A stretch of 64,000 nucleotides of DNA from the NCBI GenBank assembly GCA_023512835.1, contig CM042088.1, forward strand, positions 13,446,078 to 13,510,077. Reading direction: 5' to 3'. The stretch comes from Taxillus chinensis. Its lineage: Eukaryota; Streptophyta; Magnoliopsida; Santalales; Loranthaceae. The position numbers and the translations under genes were made by a program. Of the stretch, positions 10,426-21,520 are shown piece by piece (position 1 is the stretch's first letter; each line of letters begins with the position of its first letter). The notes beneath the pieces were generated by a model that made no database searches, was not told the origin of the DNA, and saw nothing but the letters and a program-made list of their open reading frames with translations.

Positions 10426-11723
10426 TGAATTCTAGAGATGCTCCTGCAAGACAACAGATTACACTTTTTGGTGCCCAAACTTGTCTCGGGAGGTTAGGAG
10501 AAACAACAGTGTCAATAGTTCCGGATTTTGCTTTGTTAGGAACTTTAGCTTTCCATGTTGACTTTACTTTGTTAATGTCAGTTGCTTCTTTTATTTGAGT
10601 TTTCTTAGGAGAGTTACTCCTTTGAGATTTAAATTTAGATTTTCTAGAAGAACCCTTTTTGATGAACTGATCTTTATTAATATGAACTTGATTACAAAGT
10701 CAGTCATCAGATAAACTCCAACACTCATAGTGATAATGGCCTATTTCTCTATAGATGGAACAGACACGATGATGCAGAGCAGAAACAGGGGATATAGGTT
10801 TCATTGGTTTAACAGGTTTTCTATTCTGTTCCCTATGGCCTAGTCCTTTGTGATTGGGTAACGTGCTCTTAGCCCTAGATGCATCAGCCTTAGCCTTTCC
10901 CTTCTTTCTAGGTGCTACAGTTTCGGCTTTAACTGCAGCAGCCTTCCCTTCATCTTTAGGTATGGGAGCTACTACTTCGGGATTAGTAGTAACAGCCTCA
11001 CTTCCACAATCATAAACTATGGTGCCACCTGAAACAAAACCATCCAACGGTTTAGATGTACTAATAGGATAAAGGTTGGTTAGTTTCAGAATATAGTCTG
11101 AGGGACACTTAGTAGCTTGTGTGGAGGATGATGGTTTGGAGCCAAGGCCAGGTTTAACTCGAATATCGTCCAGATCAGTCCTAAATGTAGAGGCTATTTC
11201 CCCTTATTTTAGCCACTTACGATTTATTTCTTTTTCCTTTTCAAGTTCATTCTCGAGTCTTTTAAGATTAACAGTTAGGCAATTTTAGTTGGTATTTAGC
11301 AAATGATTTTTAGCTCTAAGATAGTGATACCAAGCCTCTTTACTCCTAAAGTCAGCTGTCTTTTTCAAGTTTAGAAACAGTGTATTCAAGACGCTTAGCC
11401 TAACCACTCATGTCTTTGTACATTTGAGTAATTATTAATCTCTCATTCTTTTCATGATCACGTTCAGTAGTATGAGATTCTAATATACTCATTAGCTCAG
11501 AGATAGAAGGTACCTCAGTATTTGCCAGGAGGGAGACGTTCGGCTTCTCGGTTGGCTCATCATTAGAGGATTCCTCCTCTTCTTCCGAGCCACTGACGTA
11601 TTTTGAGACGAACGCCTTCCTCTTGTTCTTGCTGTTTTCTGAGGTGGAGCGTCGGGGTTTAACCTTGTTACTTTTGTCAGCTGTCTTTGATTTAGATTTA
11701 CAATCATTGGCCTAATGGCCCAG
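10426..11723 (-). pseudogene. M gag, C-terminal half
   Basis: Degenerate reverse-strand gag. Seen: a Lys/Ala/Pro-rich part (10700-11047) with a damaged second knuckle VCSIYREIGHYHYEC, whose second Cys is Tyr; S2 keeps CPICWEVGHLFYQC at the same place. Further upstream are acidic, Lys/Glu-rich coiled-coil-like stretches broken by stops, and the 3' half of the first knuckle at 11700-11723. Structural gag role is inferred from position and knuckles. Confidence 0.65.
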
Positions 11724-12905
11724 TGTCACGCCCTGAATTTCCAGCCAAGGAGACCGGAACGTGACCCTCCCTTTACCCAAGTTTGGATAAAGGGGTTAGG
11801 ATACAATATGCCCACACACGACACCATACATTTCACAACAAATATTCAGAGAGACAATCATACATATATATTAAGTTCAAACCATTATTAATGTGTCCAA
11901 ACATGTTTGTATTACATTTAACTCCTCAATGCAATATCTCCCCACTGGGGTTACAAAGCTCTCACAGAAACAACAAAACACAAATAACAGTAAGCAAAGC
12001 CACAAGCAGGTCTTCGACCTTGGTGTTCCCACCTAACGCCTGTAGGTCCCTGTAAAGAAAACAACACGGTAGGAGGAGTGAGCAACCGCAGCTCAGTAGG
12101 GATCATGTCTCCCCAACCCATCCCATGCTCCTAGCATCTACATGCCATGTGTACTAGTGCAATGTTGTGATACAAATTATTTTCACAAATATAATAACAA
12201 ACCACATCAGCAAATACAATCATTTCCACAACTACATAGGCTAATAGGTCCACAGCCACACAGGCTAACACATGAACAGTCCTGGGCTTCCACAGCCATC
12301 GGGTTCCAAGAGCAGTCCCGGGCTTCCACAGCCACCGGGTTCCACAAAATAATCCCGGGCTTCCACAGCCACTTGGTTCCACAAAATAGTGTGCACATAG
12401 CCACTCAGGCATAACATCGAACACATATCAAGCACAGTCACTCTGGCATAACAGCGAACACATAATATGCATAGTCACTCAAGCATAACAACAAACACAT
12501 AATATGCATAGTCACTCAGGCATAACAACAAACACATGCATGCATGGCCTCGCAGGCATAATGTCAAACACTTGACATGCGTGGCCTCATAGGCATAATC
12601 TCAAACACTTGACATGCGTGGCCTCACAGGCATAATCTCAAACACTTGGCATGCATATATACATGTATCCAAACAACACGCCATTGAAGGCCAACATTCA
12701 TATAGGAGGTCACACCTATATGAATTTACATATAAATAATATAACAAGAAGAACGATATCCAACAGTTCATTCACCATAGGGCCTAACCCCGGATTAGAT
12801 ACAAGAAGACAAAACCCCTACCTCAATAGGTTCCTTCACGCTCTTGCCTCCACGCCAAATACTGTCCACTCCCGCAAATCACCACAGCAGAATCAGGAGC
12901 TTTCC

Positions 12906-12976
<71 letters not shown>

Positions 12977-13538
12977 ACGGCTGATGGAACCCTAAAACCC
13001 CAAACAAAGGGGCTCCCCCTCCTTATATAGACAGCACAACATCAAAACGACGTAGTTTTGATTAAGTGAACCCCAGCATCAAAACGATGTAGTTTTGGTC
13101 ACACAAGCTACAACCTTTTTGCATCCATACAAGACAAAATACTCATAATTCCAACATGGTCCTTTGGGAAAAGATGATTAGAATAAAAACCAAGGTGATG
13201 GTACAAAAATATGACTGCACGCCATAATGCACGTCATATCCCCATATGACGTGCACCTCTAAAAGCTGTGAAATTCTACCCCAAGCTTCCTAGGATCATG
13301 TAGAAGACAGGCAAACCAAAATCTCCTTGCATGTCATATCCCCATATGATGTGCATTGTCACGTGCACCTCCCCAAAGGTCCCCTTTTGGGCACATCTCT
13401 TACCCCAAACTTGCCCCTAAACTTCGAAGGTGTTTTAGCTAAAGTGTGTGGGAAGGAAGCTCCCCAAAACCCACCTATTTCCACTAAAAGGGCAAAACTG
13501 AGACTAACTCCTCACATCCCAAAATACGGGCCATTACA
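11724..13538 (-). mobile_element. Solo gypsy LTR G1 inserted in M gag
   Basis: 1,815 bp. On the reverse strand it begins TGTAATGGCCCG and ends GGCGTGACA. Flanks are CCCAG (11719-11723) and CCCGG (13539-13543), a 5-bp target duplication with one difference. There is no internal region, so it is a solo LTR. It contains the palindrome at 13228-13255, a TATA box near 13024-13030, the (CT)n tract, the conserved Tekay-family LTR segments and both candidate splice sites. Confidence 0.88.
12909..12973. repeat. (CT)n microsatellite in LTR G1
   Basis: About 32 CT units. Read on the element strand it is (GA)n shortly downstream of the TATA box. Shorter GA tracts occupy the same place in the other gypsy LTRs here. 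Confidence 0.95.
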
Positions 13539-13543
13539 CCCGG

Positions 13544-14581
13544 TTTCCCATAGTTGCAGTAGTCTTGGGAAGTAGACTCCGATTGCTCATTTCTTCTTGA
13601 TGATGATGGGGAGCCTCTTCTGAATCCTTTTTTGCTTTTCCTCAGAAACTGCTTGAAGGATTTGACCAGAACAACTATTTCTTCTTCAACGTCTGAGTCA
13701 GAGTTCTTTGACTCTTTCGTATCATCATCACGCTGTATGCTCAGTCATTCTATAGCTTTAAAAGCTACCCCATTTTCTTTCTGAGCTATTTTCTCATCTT
13801 GGTCAGTGTATTTGAACTTGACCTCATGAGTCCGTAGCTCGCCTTAGAGTTCTTCAAGGGGAGCATACTGCTAGTTCTTGTCATCCTGCATCTGGAGATG
13901 CTTGGAGTAGTGATCCGGCAAGAAGCGGAAAAACTTGTCATTGATTTGAAATTGCGTGTAATGCTCATTGACAATTTCAAGTCAAAAATAAGCTTGCTGA
14001 ATCTCCAATAGATGCTCTCGAGGGATTCACCAGGTTTTGTGAGTGAAGCTCACAAAGTTCTACCTAAGAGCACAGATGACGTTCTGCATTTGGGACTAAC
14101 TTCCCTCATAGAGGATTGTCAGTTTATCGCAGACAGCTTTCGCTGTTGTGCAGCCCTGGATGTCCATGAAAGTTTTGGAGTCCAAAGATGATGTTACGTA
14201 TACCAGAGCCTTTTCGCTAATGTACTGCCAGGATCTTTCTTCATAGGTAAGTTCAGCATCGGTCTTTGGCCTTTTGACTCCATTTTCTCCGATGGTCATC
14301 GGAATAGGTATCTCCTAATGAAGACACGGCCATATGAGATGATCATGACATATCATGAACATTCTCATGCGAGCTTTCCATTGGGAGAAAAGCTCAGGTG
14401 TGAATTTTGGCGGTTTTATCAAAATGAAGCCAGAACTCCATTGTTGAGGAGCAATAGGAGCAGGGGGTTGAGCACTTGTGCTTGGATCAACATTTTCGCT
14501 GCTACTGCGGTTGGGGAGGGGCTCTTGCACACCTCCAGAGTTAAGGCGAGCGTTGAACAACATGCTACTTTCTTCGGCCAT
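13544..14581 (-). pseudogene. M gag, N-terminal half
   Basis: Reverse-strand gag starting at ATG 14579-14581: MAEESSMLFNARLNSG, then LIKPPKFTPELFSQWKARMRMF, the conserved copia gag opening (S2: ARFSKWKARMRAH). The middle section 14096-14299 (MDIQGCTTAKAVCDKLTILYEGS) matches the S2 passage FTDVQDLETTKEVWDKLFLIYEGD. Stops and frameshifts break it near 14300, 14095 and 13785. The frame reaches the first zinc knuckle at 13544-13570, where G1 is inserted. G1 and M have opposite-edge fragments of the same knuckle. Confidence 0.75.
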
Positions 14582-14629
14582 TGTTGAGAGACAGAAAGAG
14601 TGGGATCTCTACTTTAAGCAGGTAGATTT

Positions 14630-14641
14630 GCCCTGATACCA
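14630..14641 (-). other. M primer binding site
   Basis: Reverse strand TGGTATCAGGGC, one base different from the initiator-Met tRNA complement TGGTATCAGAGC, two bases downstream of the LTR end. Confidence 0.85.
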
Positions 14642-14643
14642 CT

Positions 14644-14862
14644 TGTTAGTCCCTAGGAACCTGGAGGGGGGTGAATAGGCTCTTATCGAACACTCTTCTC
14701 CGGCACAACACTTATCTGGTTAAACTATAAAATTAGTGCAGAAATAACCAAATAGTGGAAGTAATTTGTTTTATTATCAAAGGATAATTACAACAAAATA
14801 TTAGCAAATTAAAGCTAATGAAAAGTTTTTCGATCTGCTGAAACTCTCTTGCACTCTATTAT
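14644..14862 (-). mobile_element. M 5' LTR remnant (last 219 bp)
   Basis: Reverse strand ends ...CACCCCCCTCCAGG...ACTAACA beside the primer site, matching the S1 LTR end. Similarity stops near 14862, where gypsy LTR sequence begins. The U3 and promoter of M are gone. Confidence 0.8.
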
Positions 14863-16007
14863 ATATGTAAATCCATAAAGGTGTGATCTCCTATATGGAT
14901 GTTGGCCTTCAATAGCATGTTTCGTTTGATTCTGACGTTGAGTCCGGGGTATGGGAATCTCGGGGTTTGTTGCGGGGCAGTGGGCCTTAGAGGTCGTTGG
15001 GATGTCTGTGGTTCATTAGGCATCATTCCGCTGTAGGATCACGTGGGAAACCTTGGGGTTTCCGGGGGGGGGGGGGGGGGGGGAATAGACTTGATATAAT
15101 GATTATTGATCTAGATACATGCTATATGTTTGATTATATGCGTATGTGGCTGAGATGCATACTATGTGTTTGATTATATGCCTGTGTGGCTAAGATGCAT
15201 GCTATGTGTTTAATTGTATGCTTGTGTGGCTGAGATTGGAGCCTGTGTGGTTGGAGCCTTTGACGCTGGTTATGGAGCCCGGTGGCTATGGAGCCCGATG
15301 GCTGTGGAAGCCCGTGGCTAGTTATGGAGCCCGATGGCTGGTTATGCAGCCCGGTGGCTGGTTATGGAGCCTAGTGGCTGTGGGAGCTCGTGGCTGGTTA
15401 TGGAGCCCAGTGGCTGTGGAAGCCCATGGCTGGTTATGGAGCCTGTGTGGCTGTGGCAATGGTTGTACCTTTTGATGTGGCTTGTTTGTGTAAAAAATGT
15501 TGATTATGGTATGTCTGTATAGTATTGCCACGACAGTGCACTCGTGCACGTCAACATGTTGATGTTAGAATCATGGGATGGTTTGGGGAGACATGATCCC
15601 TACTGAGCTATGGTTGCTCACCCCTCCCGTTGTGTTTTATTTACTTTTCAGGAACCTACAGGCGTTAGGTGGGAACACCAAGGTGGAAGACAGTTTTGCT
15701 TTATTGCTTTGTTTAATATTCTTTTGTGGTTATTTTTGTGGGACCTTTGTAACCCAAGTGGGGAGATATTATAAGGGGAAATTTAATTGTAATAAAGGCA
15801 TTTTTGGTTTGAAAACACCTATCGTTTGGTTTGAAATTGATTATTATGTTTTAATTCGAATAAAGATACATGGTTTGGTCTTTCTAAATATCGATAGTAG
15901 GAGTCTAAGCCCTGTGTAGAGTTATTTTATCTCAACCCCTTGCCCACCGGGTGGGTAAAGGGGAGTGACGTACCGGTTTCATTGGGTTTGAAATTCGGGG
16001 CGTGACA
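14863..16007 (+). mobile_element. Gypsy A 5' LTR, 5'-truncated
   Basis: It starts inside the LTR at the block corresponding to about 22,305 of the 3' LTR (TGTAAATCCATA...GATCTCCTATATGG), so about 790 bp of U3, including the palindrome and TATA box, are missing. It ends GGGGCGTGACA at 16007. A tandem array GGTTATGGAGCCCGGTGGCT covers about 15260-15450. The splice-acceptor-like CTTTTCAG lies near 15645-15652 and an AATAAAG signal near 15791-15798. Confidence 0.88.
15064..15083 (+). repeat. Run of 20 G in the A LTR
   Basis: An uninterrupted G tract. The matching place in the 3' LTR (about 22511-22525) is shorter and interrupted by A. Length is prone to slippage or assembly error. Confidence 0.9.
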
Positions 16008-16010
16008 ATA

Positions 16011-16022
16011 TGGTATTAGAGC
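16011..16022 (+). other. A primer binding site
   Basis: TGGTATTAGAGC, one change from the initiator-Met tRNA complement, three bases after the LTR end. Confidence 0.85.
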
Positions 16023-16473
16023 GTGGTCTAGTTGGCTTAGGGTAATGGGCGGATCTGGTTATCTTGAGTCCTTTGGAGGAGCCTGGAGGGACATGCCTGA
16101 TCAACATGGTCCTCTTTGAGCCTCTAAGGTGTACTTGGGGTAGTCCAGTCTTGTGGTAGGATTTGTATGCATTGCCATTATGGCAGTGGTTGCATTTGTT
16201 GTCCATGTGTGATTGTGTGGATTACTGAGATAAAGCATGTGATAGGAAAATACAAGGAACGTGATTTAATCTGTGCAACTCTGATTTTGTGATAACTTAA
16301 GCTGTGTGCTTGTGGAATTGCTGCTTCTGCAATGTGACTTAATGAGAACTGAAATGTGTGCAAAGTGTGTAAAGCTATGTGATAATTGAATTGATAAATG
16401 GGGTAGAGGTAGTGACACGCGATAGATTTTGAAATGTATTTTGACAATTGTTTTTTTACTTCGTGTAGTAAGA

Positions 16474-17850
16474 ATGCCACCGAGGAGAGCGACGCGTGCG
16501 TCTGGGGCAGTGGCTGATGAGTCATCTACCCATGAGGGACCAGGTGCGGGGCAGCCCGCTGAAGGACATGCACTGTTGTTGGCACAGCTGCGAGAGGGCA
16601 TCCGACAGGAAGTCCAAGAGCTGAGGGAGGGTATCCGACAAGAGGTTCGGGAGGAGGTGCACCGTGAGATGGCAGCACAGCAGGTGCCACCACCACCACC
16701 ACCACCAGTGGGGGAGTTACCCCGTGAGCGTGAAAGTTTGCTAGGTGGCGTACCGATTTGTGTAGAGGATGACGTGGTGACAAGGTTCCGAAAGGAACAA
16801 CCTCCGAGGTTCAACGAGAAGTGGATCCTATGGTGGCTAAGCATTGGTTGAGGCAGATCGAGCATGTGTTTTCCTTTCTCCTACCCCAGGAGGAGGATAA
16901 GGTTCGACTGGTCATTCGGTAGCTGGAGGGGAATGCTTTGGAGTGGTGGCAGAGTGTCGTGGGAAGCCACGCAGTGTAGTTCATGCAATGGGAGGAGTTC
17001 TTACAGCTTTTCCATGATGAGTTCTTCCCCGGGTCGTTGAGGTGGCAAAAGAGGGAAGAATTCGGCAGCCTGAAGCAGGGATCGAAGACAGTGCTCAAGT
17101 ATGAGCGAGAGTTCCGGAGCTTGAGTAGATTTGTTCCTGAGACTGTGGCAAAGGAGGACCTGAAGGCCCACAAGTTCACTTTGCGTCTCAGGCCAGCCCT
17201 TAGGCAGAGGGTGGTGATTTTGCGTTTGAGGACCTATGCTGAGGTTGTTGAGACAGCTCGTATAGCTGAGAGGTAGCTGGATGATGGAAGGCTGGCCCAC
17301 TAGGGTTGCCAGTTGTAGGGTGAGTCTGAACGTGATTCAAGGTCCAAGAGGCCCAAGACTGAGGAAAGAGATAGCAGTTCCTTCCGCAGCTGGGTCAACC
17401 ATCTATAAACCCAGGGAGGTTCACCTTTGGCGGTAGTAGGCAGGGCCGTTTAGCAGGAGGTCTTCCCAGTGGTTGTCATTGCTATGGGGAGCAAGATCAC
17501 TTTAGGAGGGAGTGCCCCAAGAAGGATTGGGACTGCAAGAGCTGTGGACGAGAGGGTCATTCGAGCCGAGTTTGCAGGAGCAGCAATAAGGGAGCAGGAG
17601 GCATGACATTTAGCATGAGGAGTGATGCCAGTTTTCGGGCACCAGCAGAGAGACCAGCTCATTAGTGGCAGGCTAGTCAGCCAGGATCTAGTCAGTCCCG
17701 ACCTCAGGGGAGACCGGAGCGGCAGCAGACTGATGCTGGAGGGAGTCAGGGCGGGAACCGCCTAGTAGGTGAGCCAGCCAGTGGCACGGGTCAGGGGAGG
17801 GTGTTTATGCTGAACGCGACCCCTAGGAGGAGGTTGAGCTACTACCTCCA
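16474..17850 (+). pseudogene. A gag
   Basis: Gypsy gag starting MPPRRATRASGAV at ATG 16474, with an N-terminal Glu/Arg-rich helix (LREGIRQEVQELREG) and a Pro run. A frameshift near 16810-16850 leads to the capsid-like domain (16983-17276: EFLQLFHDEFFPGSLRWQKREEF, LKQGSKTVLKYEREF, RPALRQRVVILRLRTYAE). Two knuckles follow at 17470-17577. The first is CHCYGEQDHFRREC, with Tyr for the second Cys and Asp for a Gly. The second, CKSCGREGHSSRVC, is intact. TAG stops at 16977, 17301 and 17316 fall where C or D has CAG. Confidence 0.88.
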
Positions 17851-17877
17851 CTGGCGAAGGGTGGGGCAGGACCATCG

Positions 17878-18690
17878 GTGGTTAGAGGTACCCTTTTGAT
17901 CTCTCGTACACTTGCTTCTGTCCTTTTCGATATGGGTGCATCATGTTCTTTTGTTGCTGAGCTTGTAATTGATGGCTTGGGATTAGTATGTGTTGAGGCA
18001 GCGAGACCCCTAGTTGTTGAGTCTCCAGTGGGAGGTATGATTGAGGTGTGGCGTGTATGCCGTGACTATGTGTTAACCATAGGAGATGTGGAGCTTAGCT
18101 TCAATCTGTATGTGATGCCATTGAGGACATTTGACCTGATCTTGGGTATGGATTCGCTTATGGCTTTCCAGGCCAAGATAGATTGTTATCGGCGCCGTGT
18201 ATCATTCGTGTCACCTACGGGGGTTTCTTGCACCCTACAGGGGGAGTGGGATTGTGAGGCGAGTCGGGCTGGACCAGTGTTGGACCAGTGGGGTGCCATT
18301 ACCCACAGGTTGGCAACCCTAACTTTTGCTGAGGAGGGAAAGATGGGAAAAAGGGTGTGGCCAACGGTTGTTGACCAATTTCAGGATGTCTTTCCTAAAG
18401 AGTTGAGGAGTTTACCACCTAAGAGGAGCGTGGTGTTCACTATTGAGTTGGTACCGGGGACGGGTCCAATCTCCCAAGTGGCTTATCGTATGGGACCAGC
18501 TGAGTTGAGGGAGCTCCAGAGGCAGATAGAGGAGTTGGCGGGCCAGGGATATATCAGACCGAGTACCTCAACCTGGGGTGCTCTAGTGCTCTTTGCAAAG
18601 AAGGTAGATGGCACGCTTCGTCTTTGCATTGACTATAGGAAGCTGAATTTGGTGACTGTGAAGAACAAGTATCCATTGTCTCTCAGATAG
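17878..18690 (+). pseudogene. A protease and start of reverse transcriptase
   Basis: Continuous frame. The retropepsin motif reads [12 protein letters not shown], so the catalytic D-T-G is D-M-G (ACG to ATG type change). Element C keeps FDTGAS. Next come [22 protein letters not shown] and the RT approach: [79 protein letters not shown]. It breaks at 18688 from an insertion in the [12 protein letters not shown] segment. Confidence 0.9.
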
Positions 18691-19720
18691 ATGACTTGTT
18701 TGACCAGTTGAGTGGGGCCCAGTAATTTTCCAAGATAGATCTGCGATTGGGGTATCACTAGTTAAGGGTTAACAAGGAGGACATCCCTAAGACTGCTTTT
18801 CATTGCAGGTATAGGCATTATGAGTGGGTAGTGATGCCTTTTGGGCTCACTAATGCACCAGCAGTGTTCATGCATCTTATGAACCAAGTTTTTGCTCCAT
18901 ACTTGGATTCTTTTGTAGTTGTATTCATTGACGATATTTTGGTGTATTCCAAAATGGAGAGGGAGCATGTAAAGCATTTGGCAACAGTGTTGTAAACCAT
19001 GAGGGACCAGCAGTTGTTTGCTAAGTTTAGCAAATGTGAGTTTTGGATCTAGGAGGTTCATTTTCTTGGCCATGTAGTGTTAGCTGAGGGGGTTAGAGTG
19101 GACCCAGCTAAGATTGAGGTTGTATTATCCTGGGCGAGGCCAACCAATGTTTTCGAGGTTCGTAGTTTCCTTGGCTTGGTGGGGTATTATCGTCGTTTTG
19201 TAGAGGGTTCTCCGGTTTGGCAGCTTCTATGACGACATTGACCAGGAAGGGAGTAAAGTTTGAGTGGACTGACAATTGTCAGTAGGTGTTTGAGGCGCTT
19301 AAAACCCATTTGACCACTGCACTGGTGTTAAGGTTACCAAGGGAGGATGTCCCATATGAGGTGTATTGTGATGCATCCAGGATTGGTTTGGAGTGTGTGC
19401 TTATGCAGGAGCACGGTGTTGTAGCTTATGGGTCGAGGCAGTTGAAACCTCATGAGCAGAATTACCCTACCCATGATCTTGAGTTGGCGGCTGTCATCTT
19501 TACCTTGAAGAGTTGGCAGCATTATCTCGTGGGGAAAAGTTTGTGGTGTTCTCAGACCACAAGAGCCTTCAGAACATCTTTACTCAAAAGGACTTGAATC
19601 TGAGGCAGAGGAGATGGGTTGAGTATTTGTAGACCTTTGATTTTACTCTTGCCTATACCCCAGGCAAGGGCAATGTCGTGGCTGACGTGTTGAGCAGGAA
19701 AGGAAAGGCTGAAGTGGCAG
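18691..19720 (+). pseudogene. A reverse transcriptase core and RNase H
   Basis: Several frames cover the RT core: [22 protein letters not shown] and the catalytic [10 protein letters not shown] (about 18917-18946). RNase H follows (19286-19597: [51 protein letters not shown]), then DFTLAYTPGKGNVVADVLSRK. TAG at 19050 and 19283 and TAA at 18993 correspond to CAG, CAG and CAA in element C. The product would not be functional. Confidence 0.88.
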
Positions 19721-21257
19721 TGAGAGAGTGGAAGCTGATGGAGCAGTTGGCGATGTTGCAGTTGCAGCCTATTGCTCTTGATGGTAGGACAGTGTTGAGT
19801 CCTATTGTTGTTGTGCCGAGTTGAACCAACGAGTCCGGGAGGGACAGTTGGGTGATATTGAGTGTGAGGTTCTCCGTGCCTATGTTGAGGCTAGTGAGCT
19901 ATCTGAGGACTGAACAGAGGGTCCTGAGCATGAGTTGTCTTTTCAGGGGCGGCTAGTAGTGGCTTCTTCTCTTCGGGATAAGGTGATGAGGGAGTTTCAT
20001 CAGTCAAGAGTTGTTGTGCATCCAGGGGGTACGAAGATGTACCATGCACTCCGGGGACATTTTTGGTGGCCTGGGATGAAACGTGATGTGGCAGCATTTG
20101 TTGCAAGGTGCCTTACTTGTCAACAAGTGAAAGCGGAGCATTAACGACCGGCAAGTATGTTACAGCCGTTGCCAGTAGCAGAGTGGAAGTGGGACCACAT
20201 AGCGATGGATTTTATGACTGGAATTCCACCCAACACTGGGAGGAAAGACATGATATGGGTGATTATGGATCGGCTAACCAAGTCAGCCCATTTTCTTGCC
20301 GTTCGAGAGCGGGATTCCATCGGGACATTGAGCCAGCTATATGTGGACGAGATTGTGGGATTGCATGGAGTGCCATCGTCGATTGTGTTTGACAGAGATT
20401 CAAGGTTTACTTCTCGTTTTTAGACAGGCTTACAGGCGGCTATGGGGACAAAGCTTAACTTGAGCACAACCTTTCACCCTGAGACTGATGGTCAGACTGA
20501 GAGGACGAATTAGACATTGGAGGACATGTTGAGGGACTGTGTGTTAGATTTTGGGGGTTCGTGGGCAACTCACCTTCTTTTTGTGGAGTTTGCCTACAAC
20601 AACAGTTATCAGGCATCCATTAGGATAGCTCCTTTTGAGGCGTTGTATGGCAGACCGTGCCGATTACCTTTGTGTTGGACTGAGGTAGGAGACACAGCTC
20701 TATTGGGACCACAATTGGTTCAAGAGGCTACAGAGAATGTCAAGTTGATTCGTCAGCGCTTGTTGTCAGCTCAGAGTCGATAGAAATCTTATGCAGATTA
20801 GCGGCAGCGACCTTTGGAGTTTTCTATGGGCGATCATGTGTTTCTCCGTGTTTCTCCACGTCGTGGACATCGGTGAGTTGGGAGAGGTTCCAAGTTATCT
20901 CCGCGGTTTATTGGTCCTTTTAAGGTTATGGATCGTGTGGGGCCAGTGGCCTACCGGTTAGCGTTGCCACCGCGATTGAGTCGGGTGCACAATGTGTTCC
21001 ATGTGTCCTAGTTGAGGAAGTATCATCCTGATCACACTCATGTGATCGATTGGGGGACATTGGATATTAAGGATGACATGTCCGTTGTTGAGGCCCCTAT
21101 CCGTATATTAGATCGGCGAGAGAATCTTTTGCGTGGTTGTGTTATTCCTTTGGTTCGCGTGCTGTGGCAGCACCGTGGCATTGAGGAGGAGACATGGGAA
21201 CGTGAGTCCATGATTCGTGAGCAACACCCAGAGTTGTTCGAGGATGAACAATCTTAA
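19721..21257 (+). pseudogene. A integrase with Tekay/Del-like C-terminus
   Basis: Zinc-binding region HPGGTKMYHALRGHFWWPGM...CLTCQQVKAEH (19935-20144). Core: [23 protein letters not shown] and TLEDMLRDC carry the D, D and E positions. The C-terminal part (20517-21257) has SWATHLLFVEFAYNNSYQASI, the VHNVF box and a chromodomain-like tail (IRILDRRENLLRGCVIPLVRV, EEETWERESMIREQHPELF) typical of Tekay/Del chromoviruses. TAG at 20511, 20781 and 20799 match CAG in C. It ends about 250 bp before the polypurine tract. Confidence 0.88.
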
Positions 21258-21508
21258 TGGTAGGAGGTGGTTGTTGCCCAAGGGATAGTGATGTGCTTTC
21301 CTGTATTAGTTGTTTATAATCTGGTGTATTTGTATTGTTATTGCCCTTTAGATATGTATTTATATTTGAGATATATTTTGAGATGGGTATTCGTGACTTG
21401 CGGATATGTGTTATATGCATTGTGATGCATGTGGTTATGCATTGGGTAGCATGTGCTTGTTATTCCTTGCATGTTGATGTTGTTTCTTTTCGACGACGAA
21501 AAGTCTTA

Positions 21509-21520
21509 AGGGGGAGAGGA
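21509..21520 (+). other. A polypurine tract
   Basis: AGGGGGAGAGGA directly before the LTR start TGTAATGACTCG. The same tract precedes the LTRs of C and, reversed, E. Confidence 0.9.

Noticed and set aside
12651..12977. Open frame ending in a Leu-Ser repeat
   Set aside because: It is the (CT)n microsatellite in a solo LTR, antisense to the element.
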